Of a DNA stretch of 64,000 bases, positions 15,607 through 24,239 are shown piece after piece; the stretch's first letter is position 1, and every line of letters starts with the position of its first letter. The notes below the pieces were generated by a model. That model saw only the letters and a list, made by a program, of their open reading frames with translations, did no database searches and was not told the DNA's origin. The translations under genes were made by a program, and so were the position numbers. This DNA is from Dehalobacter sp. 12DCB1 (GTDB taxonomy: Bacteria > Bacillota > Desulfitobacteriia > Desulfitobacteriales > Syntrophobotulaceae). The stretch covers positions 1-64,000 of the forward strand of contig NZ_POSF01000015.1 in NCBI RefSeq assembly GCF_004343605.1, in the 5' to 3' direction.

Positions 15607-16147
15607 AAAGGTGAGGGATATTGCCGAGAGAATTAAAGGCTTACGATTACTTACCGGTTGGGCCGAAGAAGAAGCTGCGCGTAAAATCGGACTGCCTGTT
15701 CAAGAATATCTGAAGTATGAAAAAGGCGAAGATGATATTCCCATTAGTATTCTATATGAGATTGCCGATTGTTATCAGGTTGATTTAACGGATGTTCTTA
15801 CCGGTGTCTCACCCAAGCTGCATGATGTCTGCTTCATCAAAAAGGGAAAGGGTCTCAAGGTTGAACGCTATGACCAGTATGATTTTCAGAGTCTGGCTTA
15901 TCAGTACGTTAACAGAAAAATTGAACCGCTGCTGGTGACCCTAGATGCTGAAAATAGTCCTGAACTTGTTTCTCATCACGGACAGGAATTTAACTTTTGT
16001 CTGGAAGGCAAAATGAAAGTGATCATTGGCAGTATGGAATATGTGCTGGACCCGGGAGACTCTCTGTATTTTAATTCCTTAATTCCACATAAAATGCTGG
16101 CCCTTGAAAAAAGACCGGCAAAATTTTTGACCGTCATACTTTTATAA
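15599..16147 (+). CDS. XRE-type helix-turn-helix regulator with cupin domain
   Basis: 182 residues. The N-terminal HTH_3 domain (residues about 8-65: IKGLRLLTGWAEEEAARKIGLPVQEYLKYEKGEDDIPISILYEIADCY) binds DNA, and the C-terminal cupin (about 105-180: SHHGQEFNFCLEGKMKVIIG...LDPGDSLYFNSLIPHKM) probably senses a small ligand. This architecture usually controls the adjacent metabolic gene; here the acyl-CoA synthetase starts 14 bp downstream, so it is the likely target together with the operon itself. ATG 15599 is coupled to the PilZ gene. Confidence 0.88.
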   Translation: MNEKVRDIAERIKGLRLLTGWAEEEAARKIGLPVQEYLKYEKGEDDIPISILYEIADCYQVDLTDVLTGVSPKLHDVCFIKKGKGLKVERYDQYDFQSLAYQYVNRKIEPLLVTLDAENSPELVSHHGQEFNFCLEGKMKVIIGSMEYVLDPGDSLYFNSLIPHKMLALEKRPAKFLTVILL

Positions 16148-16160
16148 AGGATGTGAACAG

Positions 16161-17837
16161 ATGAACCTCGCTTCAAGATATATTGGGAAAACCGATTTTG
16201 ATTCTTATGAAGATTTTTGTGCGAATTATCAAGTGAAAGTACCGAAAAATTTTAATTTTGCGTATGATATTGTCGATGAATATGCCCGTCTGGAACCAGA
16301 GCGTCCAGCGCTGGTTTGGTGCGACGACCACGGTAATGAACGGGTCTTTACCTTTACCGACCTGAAAAAATACTCGGATAAAACGGCGAACATGTTAAGC
16401 GAAGCCGGGATTTGCAAGGGTGACAAAGTCATGCTGATTCTGAGAAGGCGTTATGAAGTGTACATAGCGATTCTGGCTCTGGCCAAAATTGGTGCGATCT
16501 ATATTCCTTCTTCCAATCAGCTTACGCAGAAGGATATTGTTTATCGCAATAATGCCGCATCGATTAAAGCGATCATCGCCTATAATGATCCGATAATTCT
16601 CGACCATGTCGAAGCTTCCAGGGAAGAATCAGTAACGCTTGAGACGCTTTTTCTGGTCGGGGCTAAGCGTCCAGGCTGGGTTGATTTTAGCAGCAGCATG
16701 GAGGCCGCTTCCGAAAATTGGGTCCGGCCGACAGGTGCTGACGCCACAACGAACGACGACACGATGATCATCTATTTCACGTCAGGGACCACGAGCATGC
16801 CCAAAATGGCTATTCAGAGCTTCACCTATCCGCTTGGTCATATTGTGACGGCCAAATACTGGCAGCGCGTCGTGGATGGCGGGCTTCACCTGACGGTTTC
16901 CGATTCCGGTTGGGCTAAATTCGGCTGGGGAAAAATTTACGGCCAGTGGATTTGCGGAACGGCACAGTTTGTCTATGATATGGACAAGTTTATACCTGAG
17001 AAGCTGCTGGAAATGATGCAAAAATATAAGCTGTCTACGTTTTGCGCGCCTCCAACCATTTACCGTTTCCTGCTGGAAAACGAATTGGAAAAATATGACC
17101 TGTCTTCAATTGTCCACTGCTCCACAGCCGGGGAACCTTTGAATCCGGATGTCTTTAACAGATTTAAAAGTCTGACCGGCTTAAGCATTTTAAATGGATT
17201 TGGTCAGACTGAGACAACGGTATTGGTCGCGAACTTTGAATGGCTGGATATTTATCCGGGAGCGATGGGCAAACCGAATCCGGCCTATAAGATCGATGTG
17301 GTTGATGAAAACGGAGCTCCATGTCCTCCAGGCGTTGAAGGGGAACTGGTCATCCGCGAGGCTGATTCCAATAAGCCTGCCGGGTTGTTCTGCGGGTACT
17401 ACAGGGATGAAACTGGAACCAAAAAAGTATGGTATGACGATACTTACCACACAGGGGATATGGCCTACTGGGACGAACACGGCTTTTTATGGTTTGTTGG
17501 CCGCAATGATGATGTTATTAAGGCGTCCGGCTACAGGATCAGTCCTTTTGAAGTTGAAAGCGCGCTGATTGAACATCCCGCTGTCGTAGAGTGTGCTGTA
17601 ACCGGCGCCCCGGATGCCGTCAGGGGAACGGTCGTTAAAGCAACTGTTGTGCTGGCCAAAGGCTATACGGCTTCCGAAACGTTAAAAAAAGAGATCCAGG
17701 ACTATGTCAAAAAGGTGACGGCTCCATACAAATACCCGAGGATACTTGAATTTGTCGACGAGCTGCCGAAGACGATCGGCGGCAAGATCAAACGCGCCCA
17801 GATCCGTCGCGAAGATACGGAAAAGTTTCAGGGATAA
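16161..17837 (+). CDS. AMP-forming acyl-CoA synthetase (acetyl/short-medium chain type)
   Basis: 558 residues of the ANL superfamily. The P-loop-like motif is IIYFTSGTTSMPKMA, then GFGQTETTV, the adenylate-binding YHTGDMAYWDEHGF and the hinge GRNDDVIKASGYRISPFEVES. The C-terminal catalytic Lys lies in LPKTIGGKIKRAQIR. It converts a carboxylic acid, ATP and CoA to acyl-CoA. Length and N-terminus (FAYDIVDEYARLEPERPAL) resemble medium-chain/acetyl-CoA synthetase-like enzymes, but substrate specificity cannot be assigned. It is the last gene of the PilZ / XRE-cupin / ligase operon, and a terminator follows at 17887. Confidence 0.9.
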   Translation: MNLASRYIGKTDFDSYEDFCANYQVKVPKNFNFAYDIVDEYARLEPERPALVWCDDHGNERVFTFTDLKKYSDKTANMLSEAGICKGDKVMLILRRRYEVYIAILALAKIGAIYIPSSNQLTQKDIVYRNNAASIKAIIAYNDPIILDHVEASREESVTLETLFLVGAKRPGWVDFSSSMEAASENWVRPTGADATTNDDTMIIYFTSGTTSMPKMAIQSFTYPLGHIVTAKYWQRVVDGGLHLTVSDSGWAKFGWGKIYGQWICGTAQFVYDMDKFIPEKLLEMMQKYKLSTFCAPPTIYRFLLENELEKYDLSSIVHCSTAGEPLNPDVFNRFKSLTGLSILNGFGQTETTVLVANFEWLDIYPGAMGKPNPAYKIDVVDENGAPCPPGVEGELVIREADSNKPAGLFCGYYRDETGTKKVWYDDTYHTGDMAYWDEHGFLWFVGRNDDVIKASGYRISPFEVESALIEHPAVVECAVTGAPDAVRGTVVKATVVLAKGYTASETLKKEIQDYVKKVTAPYKYPRILEFVDELPKTIGGKIKRAQIRREDTEKFQG

Positions 17838-17885
17838 AGAATAACTTTTAACATATACCTATCAATCATTGAATATTGTGATGAT

Positions 17886-17914
17886 GCACCCCACATTATC
17901 GTGGGGTGATTTTA
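17886..17914 (+). terminator. intrinsic terminator after the acyl-CoA synthetase
   Basis: CACCCCAC (17887-17894), loop ATTATC, GTGGGGTG (17901-17908), then ATTTTAT. Confidence 0.75.
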
Positions 17915-18029
17915 TGCCTTGAAAAGTGGTGAGATTTTCATGTAAAATGAACTATAAATAATCAATAGGATAAATGTCAATTTGAAAGTAATGATGGATA
18001 TATGTTGTTGCTGAAGAAAGGATAAACTG

Positions 18030-19061
18030 ATGTTTCCGAGCGATTTGAACTATAGAATGCCTGCGGAATGGGATAGACACGAACGTACCTTTATTTCGTG
18101 GCCAGTTCGGGCATCAATGTGCCACCCCGAAGACTACGAGGCTGTTTGCGAGGGCTATACCGACATTATTCGAGCTATCGGGGAATTTGAACCCGTCACC
18201 GTGCTGGTAAACCCCGACGAACGATCTCTGCTCGAAGGCCGCTTTCGGAACAGGCAGATTGAGCTCCTGCCGTTGGCGCACAATGATGCCTGGCTTCGGG
18301 ATAACGGGCCGACGTTTATCGTCAATGATCGGGGAGATACAGCCGGCATCAACTGGCACTTCAATGCCTGGGGCGGCAAATACCCGGACTGGGATCTGGA
18401 CAACCAGGTCGCACCGCAAATATTGAAGCACCTTGGACTAAAACCGTTTGATGCGCCCCTGATTATGGAAGGCGGCTCGCTGCACGTGGACGGAGATGGT
18501 ACACTCTTGACAACGGCCGAATGTCTGCTCAATCCGAACCGTAACCCTGATTTTTCCCGGGAACATATTTTGGAACTATTGAAGAAATATTTGAGTATCC
18601 ACAAAGTCATCTGGCTGGAAAAAGGCTTATACGGGGATGAAACAGACGGTCATGTTGACAATATCGCTTGTTTTGCTTCGCCTGGCAAAATCGTGATTCA
18701 GATCTGTGACGACCCTTGCGATCCGAATTATGCGATTACCCGGGAAAACCTCGCGGTGTTAAACCAGGAAACGGACGCCAAAGGAAGAACCTTTGAAATC
18801 ATCCCAATACAACAGCCTCCCGCCGTATTTGCCGACGGTAAACGCCTGACGTTGAGTTATTTAAACTTTTACTTTGTTAACGGCGGAATTATTTTACCTG
18901 TATTTGGGGGCCAGGCTGCCGAAACCGATGCCCTGGCTATTCGGACCCTGAGCGGGATTTTTCCGGAAAGACGGATCCGCACCATTGATGGAATGGCAAT
19001 TATTGGGGAAGGCGGCAATGTTCACTGTACCACCCAGCAGATGCCTGCGGTAGATCTATAA
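18030..19061 (+). CDS. aguA: agmatine deiminase
   Basis: 343 residues. The enzyme hydrolyses agmatine to N-carbamoylputrescine and ammonia. Family blocks are MPAEWDRHERTFISWPVR, NDAWLRDNGPTFIVN, LIMEGGSLHVDGDGTLLTTAECLLN, GLYGDETDGHVDN and the catalytic Cys333 in GEGGNVHCTTQQMPA. The length is slightly short of the usual 350-380. ATG 18030 follows AAAGGATAAACTG. The next gene, 31 bp on, encodes the following step, so the pair makes putrescine from agmatine; no arginine decarboxylase is in the window. Confidence 0.95.
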   Translation: MFPSDLNYRMPAEWDRHERTFISWPVRASMCHPEDYEAVCEGYTDIIRAIGEFEPVTVLVNPDERSLLEGRFRNRQIELLPLAHNDAWLRDNGPTFIVNDRGDTAGINWHFNAWGGKYPDWDLDNQVAPQILKHLGLKPFDAPLIMEGGSLHVDGDGTLLTTAECLLNPNRNPDFSREHILELLKKYLSIHKVIWLEKGLYGDETDGHVDNIACFASPGKIVIQICDDPCDPNYAITRENLAVLNQETDAKGRTFEIIPIQQPPAVFADGKRLTLSYLNFYFVNGGIILPVFGGQAAETDALAIRTLSGIFPERRIRTIDGMAIIGEGGNVHCTTQQMPAVDL

Positions 19062-19092
19062 AAATAATAGGCAGTAGGGAAGGAATTTAACG

Positions 19093-19968
19093 ATGAGAAA
19101 CGTCAAAGTGGCAGCAACACAAATGCGCTGCACCAGTAACGTTGAAGAAAATATTGCCGGGGCAGAGACACTGGTCAGGGAGGCAGCGGCCCGAGGAGCC
19201 CAGATTATCCTGTTGCAGGAACTGTTCGAGACCCCATATTTCTGTCAGAAAGAAAAATCAGATTATTACGGATATGCGAAAGAGCTAGAAAATAATCAGG
19301 CGGTCAGGCATTTCCGGCAAATCGCCAGAGAGCTGGAAGTCGTCCTGCCAATCAGTTTCTATGAGAAGAGAAACTATGCGCGCTACAATACAATTGCCAT
19401 GATTGATGCCGACGGTGAGATCCTCGGCAAATACAGAAAAAGCCATATCCCTGACGGGCCGGGCTATGAGGAAAAATTCTATTTTAACCCCGGTGACACA
19501 GGCTTTAAAGTCTGGCAAACGCGCTACGCCAAGATTGGGGTCGGCGTCTGTTGGGATCAATGGTACCCGGAAGCTGCCCGCTGCATGACCCTGATGGGGG
19601 CAGAGATCCTGTTATATCCGACGGCCATCGGTTCAGAACCGCTGGACCAGACGATTGATTCCAAAGACCATTGGCAGGCCTGCATGCTCGGCCACGCTGC
19701 CGCGAACCTGATCCCCGTGGTCGCTTCCAATCGGATCGGCGTCGAGGAAGATGAAGATTCCAGGATTACCTTTTACGGTTCCTCCTTTATTGCCGGACCA
19801 CTTGGCAAAAGAATTGCGGAAGCAGGGCGTACTGAGGAAACTGTACTGGTGGCTGAGTTTGACCTCGATCAGCTTGAGGTCCAGCGCCTGGAGTGGGGAA
19901 TCTTCCGGGACCGTCGGCCTGATTTATATGGGATTATTGCTTCCTATGACGGAGAACTAATAGACTGA
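19093..19968 (+). CDS. aguB: N-carbamoylputrescine amidohydrolase
   Basis: 291 residues of the nitrilase superfamily. The catalytic triad is visible as Glu in LQELFETPYF, Lys in YRKSHIPDGPGYEEKFYF and Cys in GVGVCWDQWYPEAARCM. It converts N-carbamoylputrescine to putrescine, CO2 and ammonia, completing the agmatine route begun by the upstream deiminase. ATG 19093 follows AGGGAAGGAATTTAACG. Its last codons and stop (IDstop) lie inside the 22-bp repeat 19957-19978. Confidence 0.95.
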   Translation: MRNVKVAATQMRCTSNVEENIAGAETLVREAAARGAQIILLQELFETPYFCQKEKSDYYGYAKELENNQAVRHFRQIARELEVVLPISFYEKRNYARYNTIAMIDADGEILGKYRKSHIPDGPGYEEKFYFNPGDTGFKVWQTRYAKIGVGVCWDQWYPEAARCMTLMGAEILLYPTAIGSEPLDQTIDSKDHWQACMLGHAAANLIPVVASNRIGVEEDEDSRITFYGSSFIAGPLGKRIAEAGRTEETVLVAEFDLDQLEVQRLEWGIFRDRRPDLYGIIASYDGELID

Positions 19969-19978
19969 TTCGTAAATT
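19957..19978. repeat. 22-bp dispersed repeat, copy 2
   Basis: It matches 4556-4577 at 21 of 22 positions and overlaps the stop codon of aguB. Confidence 0.5.
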
Positions 19979-20014
19979 AAATAATTATACAATAATTGAT
20001 TATTCATACATTTA

Positions 20015-20043
20015 TTGACAGATTTCGTGTATTTTACTATAAT
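20015..20043 (+). promoter_or_regulatory. consensus sigma-A promoter of the c-di-GMP riboswitch transcript
   Basis: TTGACA (20015-20020), a 17-bp spacer and TATAAT (20038-20043) match the consensus at every position. Transcription should begin near 20050, just before the aptamer. Confidence 0.85.
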
Positions 20044-20053
20044 TAAATCAAAT

Positions 20054-20140
20054 CAAATGATCCTTAGGCAAACCTGTTGAAAAGCAGGGACGCAAAGCTA
20101 CGAGTCTAAGTGCTGAAGCATATTGACAGTCGGGTTGCAC
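20054..20140 (+). ncRNA. cyclic-di-GMP-I riboswitch (GEMM-I)
   Basis: The aptamer core is unmistakable: TAGGCAAACC, then P1b closed by a GAAA tetraloop (CCTGTT-GAAA-AGCAGG), GGGACGCAAAGCTACG, GTCTAAGTGCTGAAG and finally CAGTCGGGTTGC. The position equivalent to Vc2 G20 is G (GGCAAACC), which fits c-di-GMP rather than 3',3'-cGAMP. A terminator hairpin lies 15-45 bp further on, before the GGDEF/HD-GYP gene, so the RNA probably controls transcription of a c-di-GMP-metabolising protein by feedback. The sign of the switch was not worked out. Confidence 0.95.
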
Positions 20141-20154
20141 ACAGAAGATGAAAA

Positions 20155-20183
20155 CCGCGGCTGCTTTGGCCGCGATTTTTTTT
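20155..20183 (+). terminator. expression-platform terminator of the c-di-GMP riboswitch
   Basis: CGCGGC (20156-20161) pairs with GCCGCG (20169-20174) and is followed by an eight-T run. It sits between aptamer and ribosome binding site. Confidence 0.85.
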
Positions 20184-20197
20184 GAGGGAGGATCTAC

Positions 20198-21871
20198 ATG
20201 ACAGCCGATTCCATCGTTGCAGCCAGTATTTCGATTACCTTGGTCTTGTTAATATCTTACGGATTTTTATATTTTTCCGAAAAGAAACATTATTTCTTAG
20301 CATGGAGTCTTTCTGTCTTAACGCTGATGATAACCTATCTTTCCAGAACTGCATTGCTGGAAACCAACAGCCCGTCCGTGGTGCTTCAGATTATCAACTA
20401 TGCCTCTTCGATCGCAGGGTACTGGCTGGTATTCAAGGGTACGCAGTTGTTTTTTAGCAGAAGCTATCCGGTGTTCTGGGATATCGGCACGGGCTTTCTG
20501 ATCCTTGCTTTTATATGTATTGCTGTTCAGGGAATCCCGACAACCGCTCTTTTACTTCTGTCTGTTGTCTGGATCATTGCATTATTGTCCAAAGCCGCTA
20601 TGACATGCTTAAAAGCAAAAACACCGCAAGGCCCGATCCGAATAATACTTGGCTATACCTATATTTTTTGGGCCTTATCGATTTTACTTTATCCGTTGTG
20701 CAAATTAATTAACGTTATTCCACCGTCTGTAGGTTATTTAGTTGCCGGTGTTGTTGGTCTACTTGCTTATCTCAATATGCAGGCCCTGTATTTTCAAAGC
20801 ATCCGGGAGGAGCTTGAAAGCAAAGAAGCAAATATCAGAAAACTTGTCATTTATGATAAATTAACCGGGGCCTACAGTCGTACCTATTTTGAAAATACGT
20901 TGGAAGATTTCCTGGATAAAACCCTCATGCCTGCAGCATTGGTCATGGGGGATTTTAATGGTCTGAAACTAATCAACGACACCTTTGGTCATGAAAAAGG
21001 GGATGAATTACTTGCGGACGGGGTCAGAATTATGCAGGAGACCATTGGCCCGGAAAATGTGATTATCCGATGGGGCGGGGACGAGTTTATCATTATCATG
21101 CCTGGTGTGCCGCTTGATCAGGCTGGCGTGCTTTTAAACAATGTCAAGGATAACTTAAAAATCTCCCGCCCGAAAACAGTACCGATCGATATCTCGTTTG
21201 GCTCGACGTTTTTTGAGAACAGGGAACAGCCCTTGGCAGAAATGATCAACCAGGCTGAGGAAAAAATGTATAGCAACAAACTGAATGAAAGCAAGAAAAC
21301 CCGCCTTGCGATCATCGAGTTCCTGGAAAAACTGCTCTGGGAAAAAGATTATCAGACGGAAGCCCATGTCATGAGGCTGAAAAGTCTGGTCAGTAAATTT
21401 GGCAGTCAGATCGGCTTATCCGCAAGGGAAATCGTTGAACTGGTCCAGGTTGCGATGCTGCATGATATCGGCAAGATTGGCGTTCCGGGGGAAATCTTAA
21501 AAAAACAAGGTGACTTGACCCCGGAAGAATGGAGCATCATGAAAAAACATTCTGAAATCGGCTATCGGATTACGCAGTCTTCCAGGGAATTAGCGCATGT
21601 CTCGGAAGCCGTTCTCGGTCATCATGAATGGTGGAATGGGAAAGGTTACCCGCAGGGGCTGAAAGAAGATGAAATTCCGCTATTCTCGAGGATTGTATCC
21701 ATTGTGGATTCCTACGATGTGATCACGCATGAAAGGCCTTATAAACGGGCCATGGACCCGTATAGTGCACTTGTTGAAATCAATAAATGCGCCGGCAAAC
21801 AGTTTGATCCGTATCTGGTTACTGTTTTTAATAAGATTATGCAGGAATCCCTTGTTGTGAATGATAGGTAG
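20198..21871 (+). CDS. membrane GGDEF/HD-GYP dual-domain c-di-GMP enzyme
   Basis: 557 residues. Residues 1 to about 200 hold six or seven membrane helices. Then comes a GGDEF domain (LTGAYSRTYFENTL...IRWGGDEFIIIM) without a visible RxxD inhibitory site, and a C-terminal HD-GYP domain with HDIGKIGVPGEIL, MKKHSEIGY and HHEWWNGKGYPQGLKEDEI, followed by IVDSYDVITHERPYK. The GGDEF active residues are intact, so it could make c-di-GMP; the HD-GYP residues are intact, so it could degrade it. The net direction is unknown. It is transcribed through the c-di-GMP riboswitch immediately upstream. ATG 20198 follows GAGGGAGGATCTAC. Confidence 0.92.
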   Translation: MTADSIVAASISITLVLLISYGFLYFSEKKHYFLAWSLSVLTLMITYLSRTALLETNSPSVVLQIINYASSIAGYWLVFKGTQLFFSRSYPVFWDIGTGFLILAFICIAVQGIPTTALLLLSVVWIIALLSKAAMTCLKAKTPQGPIRIILGYTYIFWALSILLYPLCKLINVIPPSVGYLVAGVVGLLAYLNMQALYFQSIREELESKEANIRKLVIYDKLTGAYSRTYFENTLEDFLDKTLMPAALVMGDFNGLKLINDTFGHEKGDELLADGVRIMQETIGPENVIIRWGGDEFIIIMPGVPLDQAGVLLNNVKDNLKISRPKTVPIDISFGSTFFENREQPLAEMINQAEEKMYSNKLNESKKTRLAIIEFLEKLLWEKDYQTEAHVMRLKSLVSKFGSQIGLSAREIVELVQVAMLHDIGKIGVPGEILKKQGDLTPEEWSIMKKHSEIGYRITQSSRELAHVSEAVLGHHEWWNGKGYPQGLKEDEIPLFSRIVSIVDSYDVITHERPYKRAMDPYSALVEINKCAGKQFDPYLVTVFNKIMQESLVVNDR

Positions 21872-21967
21872 CTGCCAAAAGGCGAAGAGGAATATAAATA
21901 AATACTTGGAGTGATATACTTATAGTAACGTTAACCTTATGAAATAGAGTTATTGGAGGAAAACAAC

Positions 21968-22288
21968 ATGATTTTAACAACGACACCGTCCGTAGAAGGA
22001 CGCAGGATCACCGAATACTACGGGGTGATTACCGGAGAAGCCATTATGGGGGCCAATATTGTCCGCGATATTTTTGCGAGTATCACCGACGTAATCGGTG
22101 GACGTTCCGGAACGTATGAAGGCAAGCTGCAGGAGGCCCGCAATATTGCGTTGAGAGAAATGGAAGACCGGGCGTTCCAGATGGGCGCCAACGCCGTAGT
22201 CGGTATCGATCTGGATTATGAAGTTATCGGAGCCAACGGCAGTATGTTGATGGTCAGTGCTTCCGGGACCGCCGTAAGAGTAGAATAA
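21968..22288 (+). CDS. YbjQ/UPF0145 family protein
   Basis: 106 residues. It matches the YbjQ (UPF0145, putative heavy-metal-binding) family: [48 protein letters not shown], then [31 protein letters not shown]. It probably forms a small pentameric beta-alpha fold; the biological role is unknown. An upstream in-frame TTG at 21953 would include the GGAGG itself, so ATG 21968 is the start. A strong terminator follows at 22303. Confidence 0.92.
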   Translation: MILTTTPSVEGRRITEYYGVITGEAIMGANIVRDIFASITDVIGGRSGTYEGKLQEARNIALREMEDRAFQMGANAVVGIDLDYEVIGANGSMLMVSASGTAVRVE

Positions 22289-22302
22289 TCCCGAAATATT
22301 CA

Positions 22303-22341
22303 AAAGATACCCGCGAGCTCTGTACCAGCGGGTATCTTTCT
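22303..22341 (+). terminator. intrinsic terminator after ybjQ-like gene
   Basis: AAAGATACCCGC (22303-22314) pairs perfectly with GCGGGTATCTTT (22328-22339). Confidence 0.8.
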
Positions 22342-22513
22342 GCTAGGCTAAGGGTATTGGAGTCTCTCAACCAAAGGATTAAATAAAAACCATTTATTAA
22401 TATCTTCATCATAGTTTGTACTGTAAGCAGTACGTAGTAACAATACTTCGGGATACGCGAGATTTTCTACAACATACATGCAAAAGCCAGATAAAGACTG
22501 GAGGCAGTGATAG

Positions 22514-23206
22514 ATGAACGCTATAGATGATGAGAAAACGAAATGTCTAATCATTCACGGGTTTGGTGGCGGGGTACACGAAGTGAAGCCTTTGGCCGAA
22601 TATTTGACTGCTCTTGGTTATGATGTTATTTGTCCTATATTAAAAGGCCATTCAACAACCAGACATGAAATGAAAAAAGCAACTTATCTGGACTGGATAG
22701 ATTCTGCTGAACGTGAACTTTTAAGATTAAAAGAAATTGGGGATGAAATTCTGCTGATAGGGTTCTCCATGGGAGGGCTGATTGCATTTAATCTTGCTTG
22801 TAAACATGATATTAAGGCCATTGTGACAATCAATACGCCCATCTTCTATTGGAACATATACCAAGTGTTTCGTAATATTGCGGATGACGTCAAGAACAAG
22901 AAGCCTAACCACATCAAGAGGTATTTACAAGCAAAAAAGATCTCACCGTTTTTGTCTATGATCCAATTCTTATTATTATTGCACCAAACGAAGCCAAAAT
23001 TAAAGAAAATAAATTGTCCAATCTTAATTATTCAGGCTGAAGATGATGATACTGTAAGAAGAAAGAGTGTGGATTATATCAATAAACATGTGTCTTCGGA
23101 TAGGAAAAAGATTAGATATTTCCAAAAAGGTGGTCATTTGATCCTTCTAAGTCCGATGGCCGAACAGGTAATGATATGTGTTGAAGATTTTTTACAAGAC
23201 AAATAA
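22514..23206 (+). CDS. alpha/beta hydrolase, carboxylesterase/monoacylglycerol lipase type
   Basis: 230 residues resembling the Est30/YvaK-like carboxylesterase group: CLIIHGFGGGVHEVKPLAEYL, CPILKGHSTTRHEMKKATYLDWI, nucleophile GFSMGGLIA (Ser), acid in ILIIQAEDDDTVRR and His in FQKGGHLILLSP. It is cytoplasmic with no signal peptide. ATG 22514 follows GGAGGCAGTGATAG. It is more AT-rich than the genes before it and marks the beginning of an AT-rich stretch that runs to 28.2 kb. It is a single-gene unit facing a convergent membrane-protein gene. Confidence 0.85.
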   Translation: MNAIDDEKTKCLIIHGFGGGVHEVKPLAEYLTALGYDVICPILKGHSTTRHEMKKATYLDWIDSAERELLRLKEIGDEILLIGFSMGGLIAFNLACKHDIKAIVTINTPIFYWNIYQVFRNIADDVKNKKPNHIKRYLQAKKISPFLSMIQFLLLLHQTKPKLKKINCPILIIQAEDDDTVRRKSVDYINKHVSSDRKKIRYFQKGGHLILLSPMAEQVMICVEDFLQDK

Positions 23207-23254
23207 GTTGAGCTTTATTTCGTAAAGCTGTACAAATGTATTGCAAAACGGTTC

Positions 23255-23707
23255 CTATGATGCGTTTTTCTTATAACCTTTAAATAAATAATAGCGAAAC
23301 AGTAGTCCTAGCGTAATCCCAAACACAATTGAACCGATCATTTCTGAATAATAATCATTAATAGGTCTATGCGGAATAAAGTTACGCCCTTCAATAAGCC
23401 ACATGAAAATGACTTCTAATGTTAACCAGTTTAATAAACTAATGCCGATACTTTTGACTATAAAATAGTCATGATCTAAGAATTTAAGTGCGTAGTAAAA
23501 AACAAGAGATAATACACAACCTAATATGATGGAATATATCGCTCCGAGGATATCATTAGGCCTGTCCAGTGTTATCATAAAGCTAGTGAGCTGATATACA
23601 CTATACTTGGCAAATCCAAAGGTCATTAGAATTCTTGTCACGATTTCATAGGGAATCGTGGATAAAGCTCCCATAAACATAGCTAAAGTGGGTTTATCGT
23701 ATTTCAT
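23255..23707 (-). CDS. small integral membrane protein, function unknown
   Basis: 150 residues from ATG 23707 (MKYDKPTLAMFMGALSTIPYEIV...), chosen because AAAGGTAGTACGAAAG precedes it; the frame extends upstream to 23785 but has no ribosome binding site there. Four membrane segments are apparent: near residues 8-25, 55-75, 85-105 and 125-145, with a charged loop WLIEGRNFIPHRPINDYYSE. It resembles YqhR-type conserved membrane proteins only loosely, and no family is assigned. AT-rich; monocistronic. Confidence 0.65.
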   Translation of the reverse strand: MKYDKPTLAMFMGALSTIPYEIVTRILMTFGFAKYSVYQLTSFMITLDRPNDILGAIYSIILGCVLSLVFYYALKFLDHDYFIVKSIGISLLNWLTLEVIFMWLIEGRNFIPHRPINDYYSEMIGSIVFGITLGLLFRYYLFKGYKKNAS

Positions 23708-24039
23708 CTTTCGTACTACCTTTATATCATAATATTCAAGACTAGTATTCCCAACATAAACATTTTTACAATTCTTTTTTTGCAATTCCTATGATAAGTT
23801 TGAGCAAGCCCATGCCCGCTGCAGTCGGGGCAGGGCCTTTATTTATACTGTCATGGGATAAAATATAAAATTCGACAAAACATTCTATTATTCACTGAAG
23901 GAATATGGCGCTATTTGAAGAATTTTCCTTATAAATGATCAAGCTGAAGGGAATTCATCAGAATGAATGGAAACTTTGACAAAGACTACTTTCAGTAAGA
24001 CAAATGGTAAATTTTTTTATTATGAAAGGGGTTTTCAGG
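23708..24039. other. intergenic region with repeat copy, upstream of the com-like cassette
   Basis: A 330-bp gap between divergent genes. It contains the direct-repeat copy at 23809-23844, which can also fold as a GC-rich hairpin followed by TTTATTTAT, and an AT-rich stretch that must hold the promoter of the comX-like gene, though no clear -35/-10 pair was identified. A possible ribosome binding site GAAAGGGG lies at 24024-24031. Confidence 0.5.
23809..23844. repeat. direct repeat flanking the com-like cassette, left copy
   Basis: CCATGCCCGCTGCAGTCG onward matches 28227-28262 at 27 of the first 31 positions, in the same orientation. The right copy is part of the coding sequence (CLVCGGHGP region, minus strand) of the metallo-beta-lactamase gene; this left copy is non-coding and lies 4.4 kb away on the other side of the cassette. 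Confidence 0.6.
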
Positions 24040-24234
24040 ATGAACTATGAAGGTATTGCCAATTTTGTTCACGAGTGCGTCAAAAATCCCAAATTGCTAA
24101 CCCAGGCTGACCAGCAGAGTAAAAATATCGTAAAACCCACTGAACTTCCTGTTATTCAAAATGTTTTTTCAAGGGGTAAGGTATCCGGGGGCGCCATTGC
24201 CATTGAAGTCAGTCCGCTTATTCAGTGGGCATAG
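24040..24234 (+). CDS. comX: ComX-like pheromone precursor
   Basis: 64 residues from ATG 24040 (MNYEGIANFVHECVKNPKLL...). The layout matches ComX prepeptides: a short leader with an N-terminal hydrophobic-amphipathic stretch followed by NPxLL, and a C-terminus ending SPLIQWA with the single Trp second from the end. In known systems a Trp near the C-terminus is isoprenylated by ComQ and the last 5-12 residues are released as pheromone. The next gene, 5 bp on, encodes the isoprenyl transferase, which is the strongest support. An upstream in-frame ATG at 24004 would span the GAAAGGGG site and is not preferred. The identity is inferred from layout and context, not from strong sequence identity. 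Confidence 0.72.
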   Translation: MNYEGIANFVHECVKNPKLLTQADQQSKNIVKPTELPVIQNVFSRGKVSGGAIAIEVSPLIQWA

Positions 24235-24239
24235 AATAA

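Noticed and set aside
20054-20140. cGAMP-specific (GEMM-Ib) variant of the riboswitch
   Set aside because: The base equivalent to Vc2 position 20 is G (GGCAAACC), which favours c-di-GMP; the cGAMP class has A here.
23809-23844. Left repeat copy as the remnant of a second ACT-MBL gene
   Set aside because: Only about 31 bp match; sequence on both sides shows no further similarity to the gene, so it is better described as a short flanking repeat or terminator-like hairpin.
24004-24039. A longer start for the comX-like gene at ATG 24004
   Set aside because: It would place the GAAAGGGG ribosome binding site inside the coding sequence; ATG 24040 has correct spacing.
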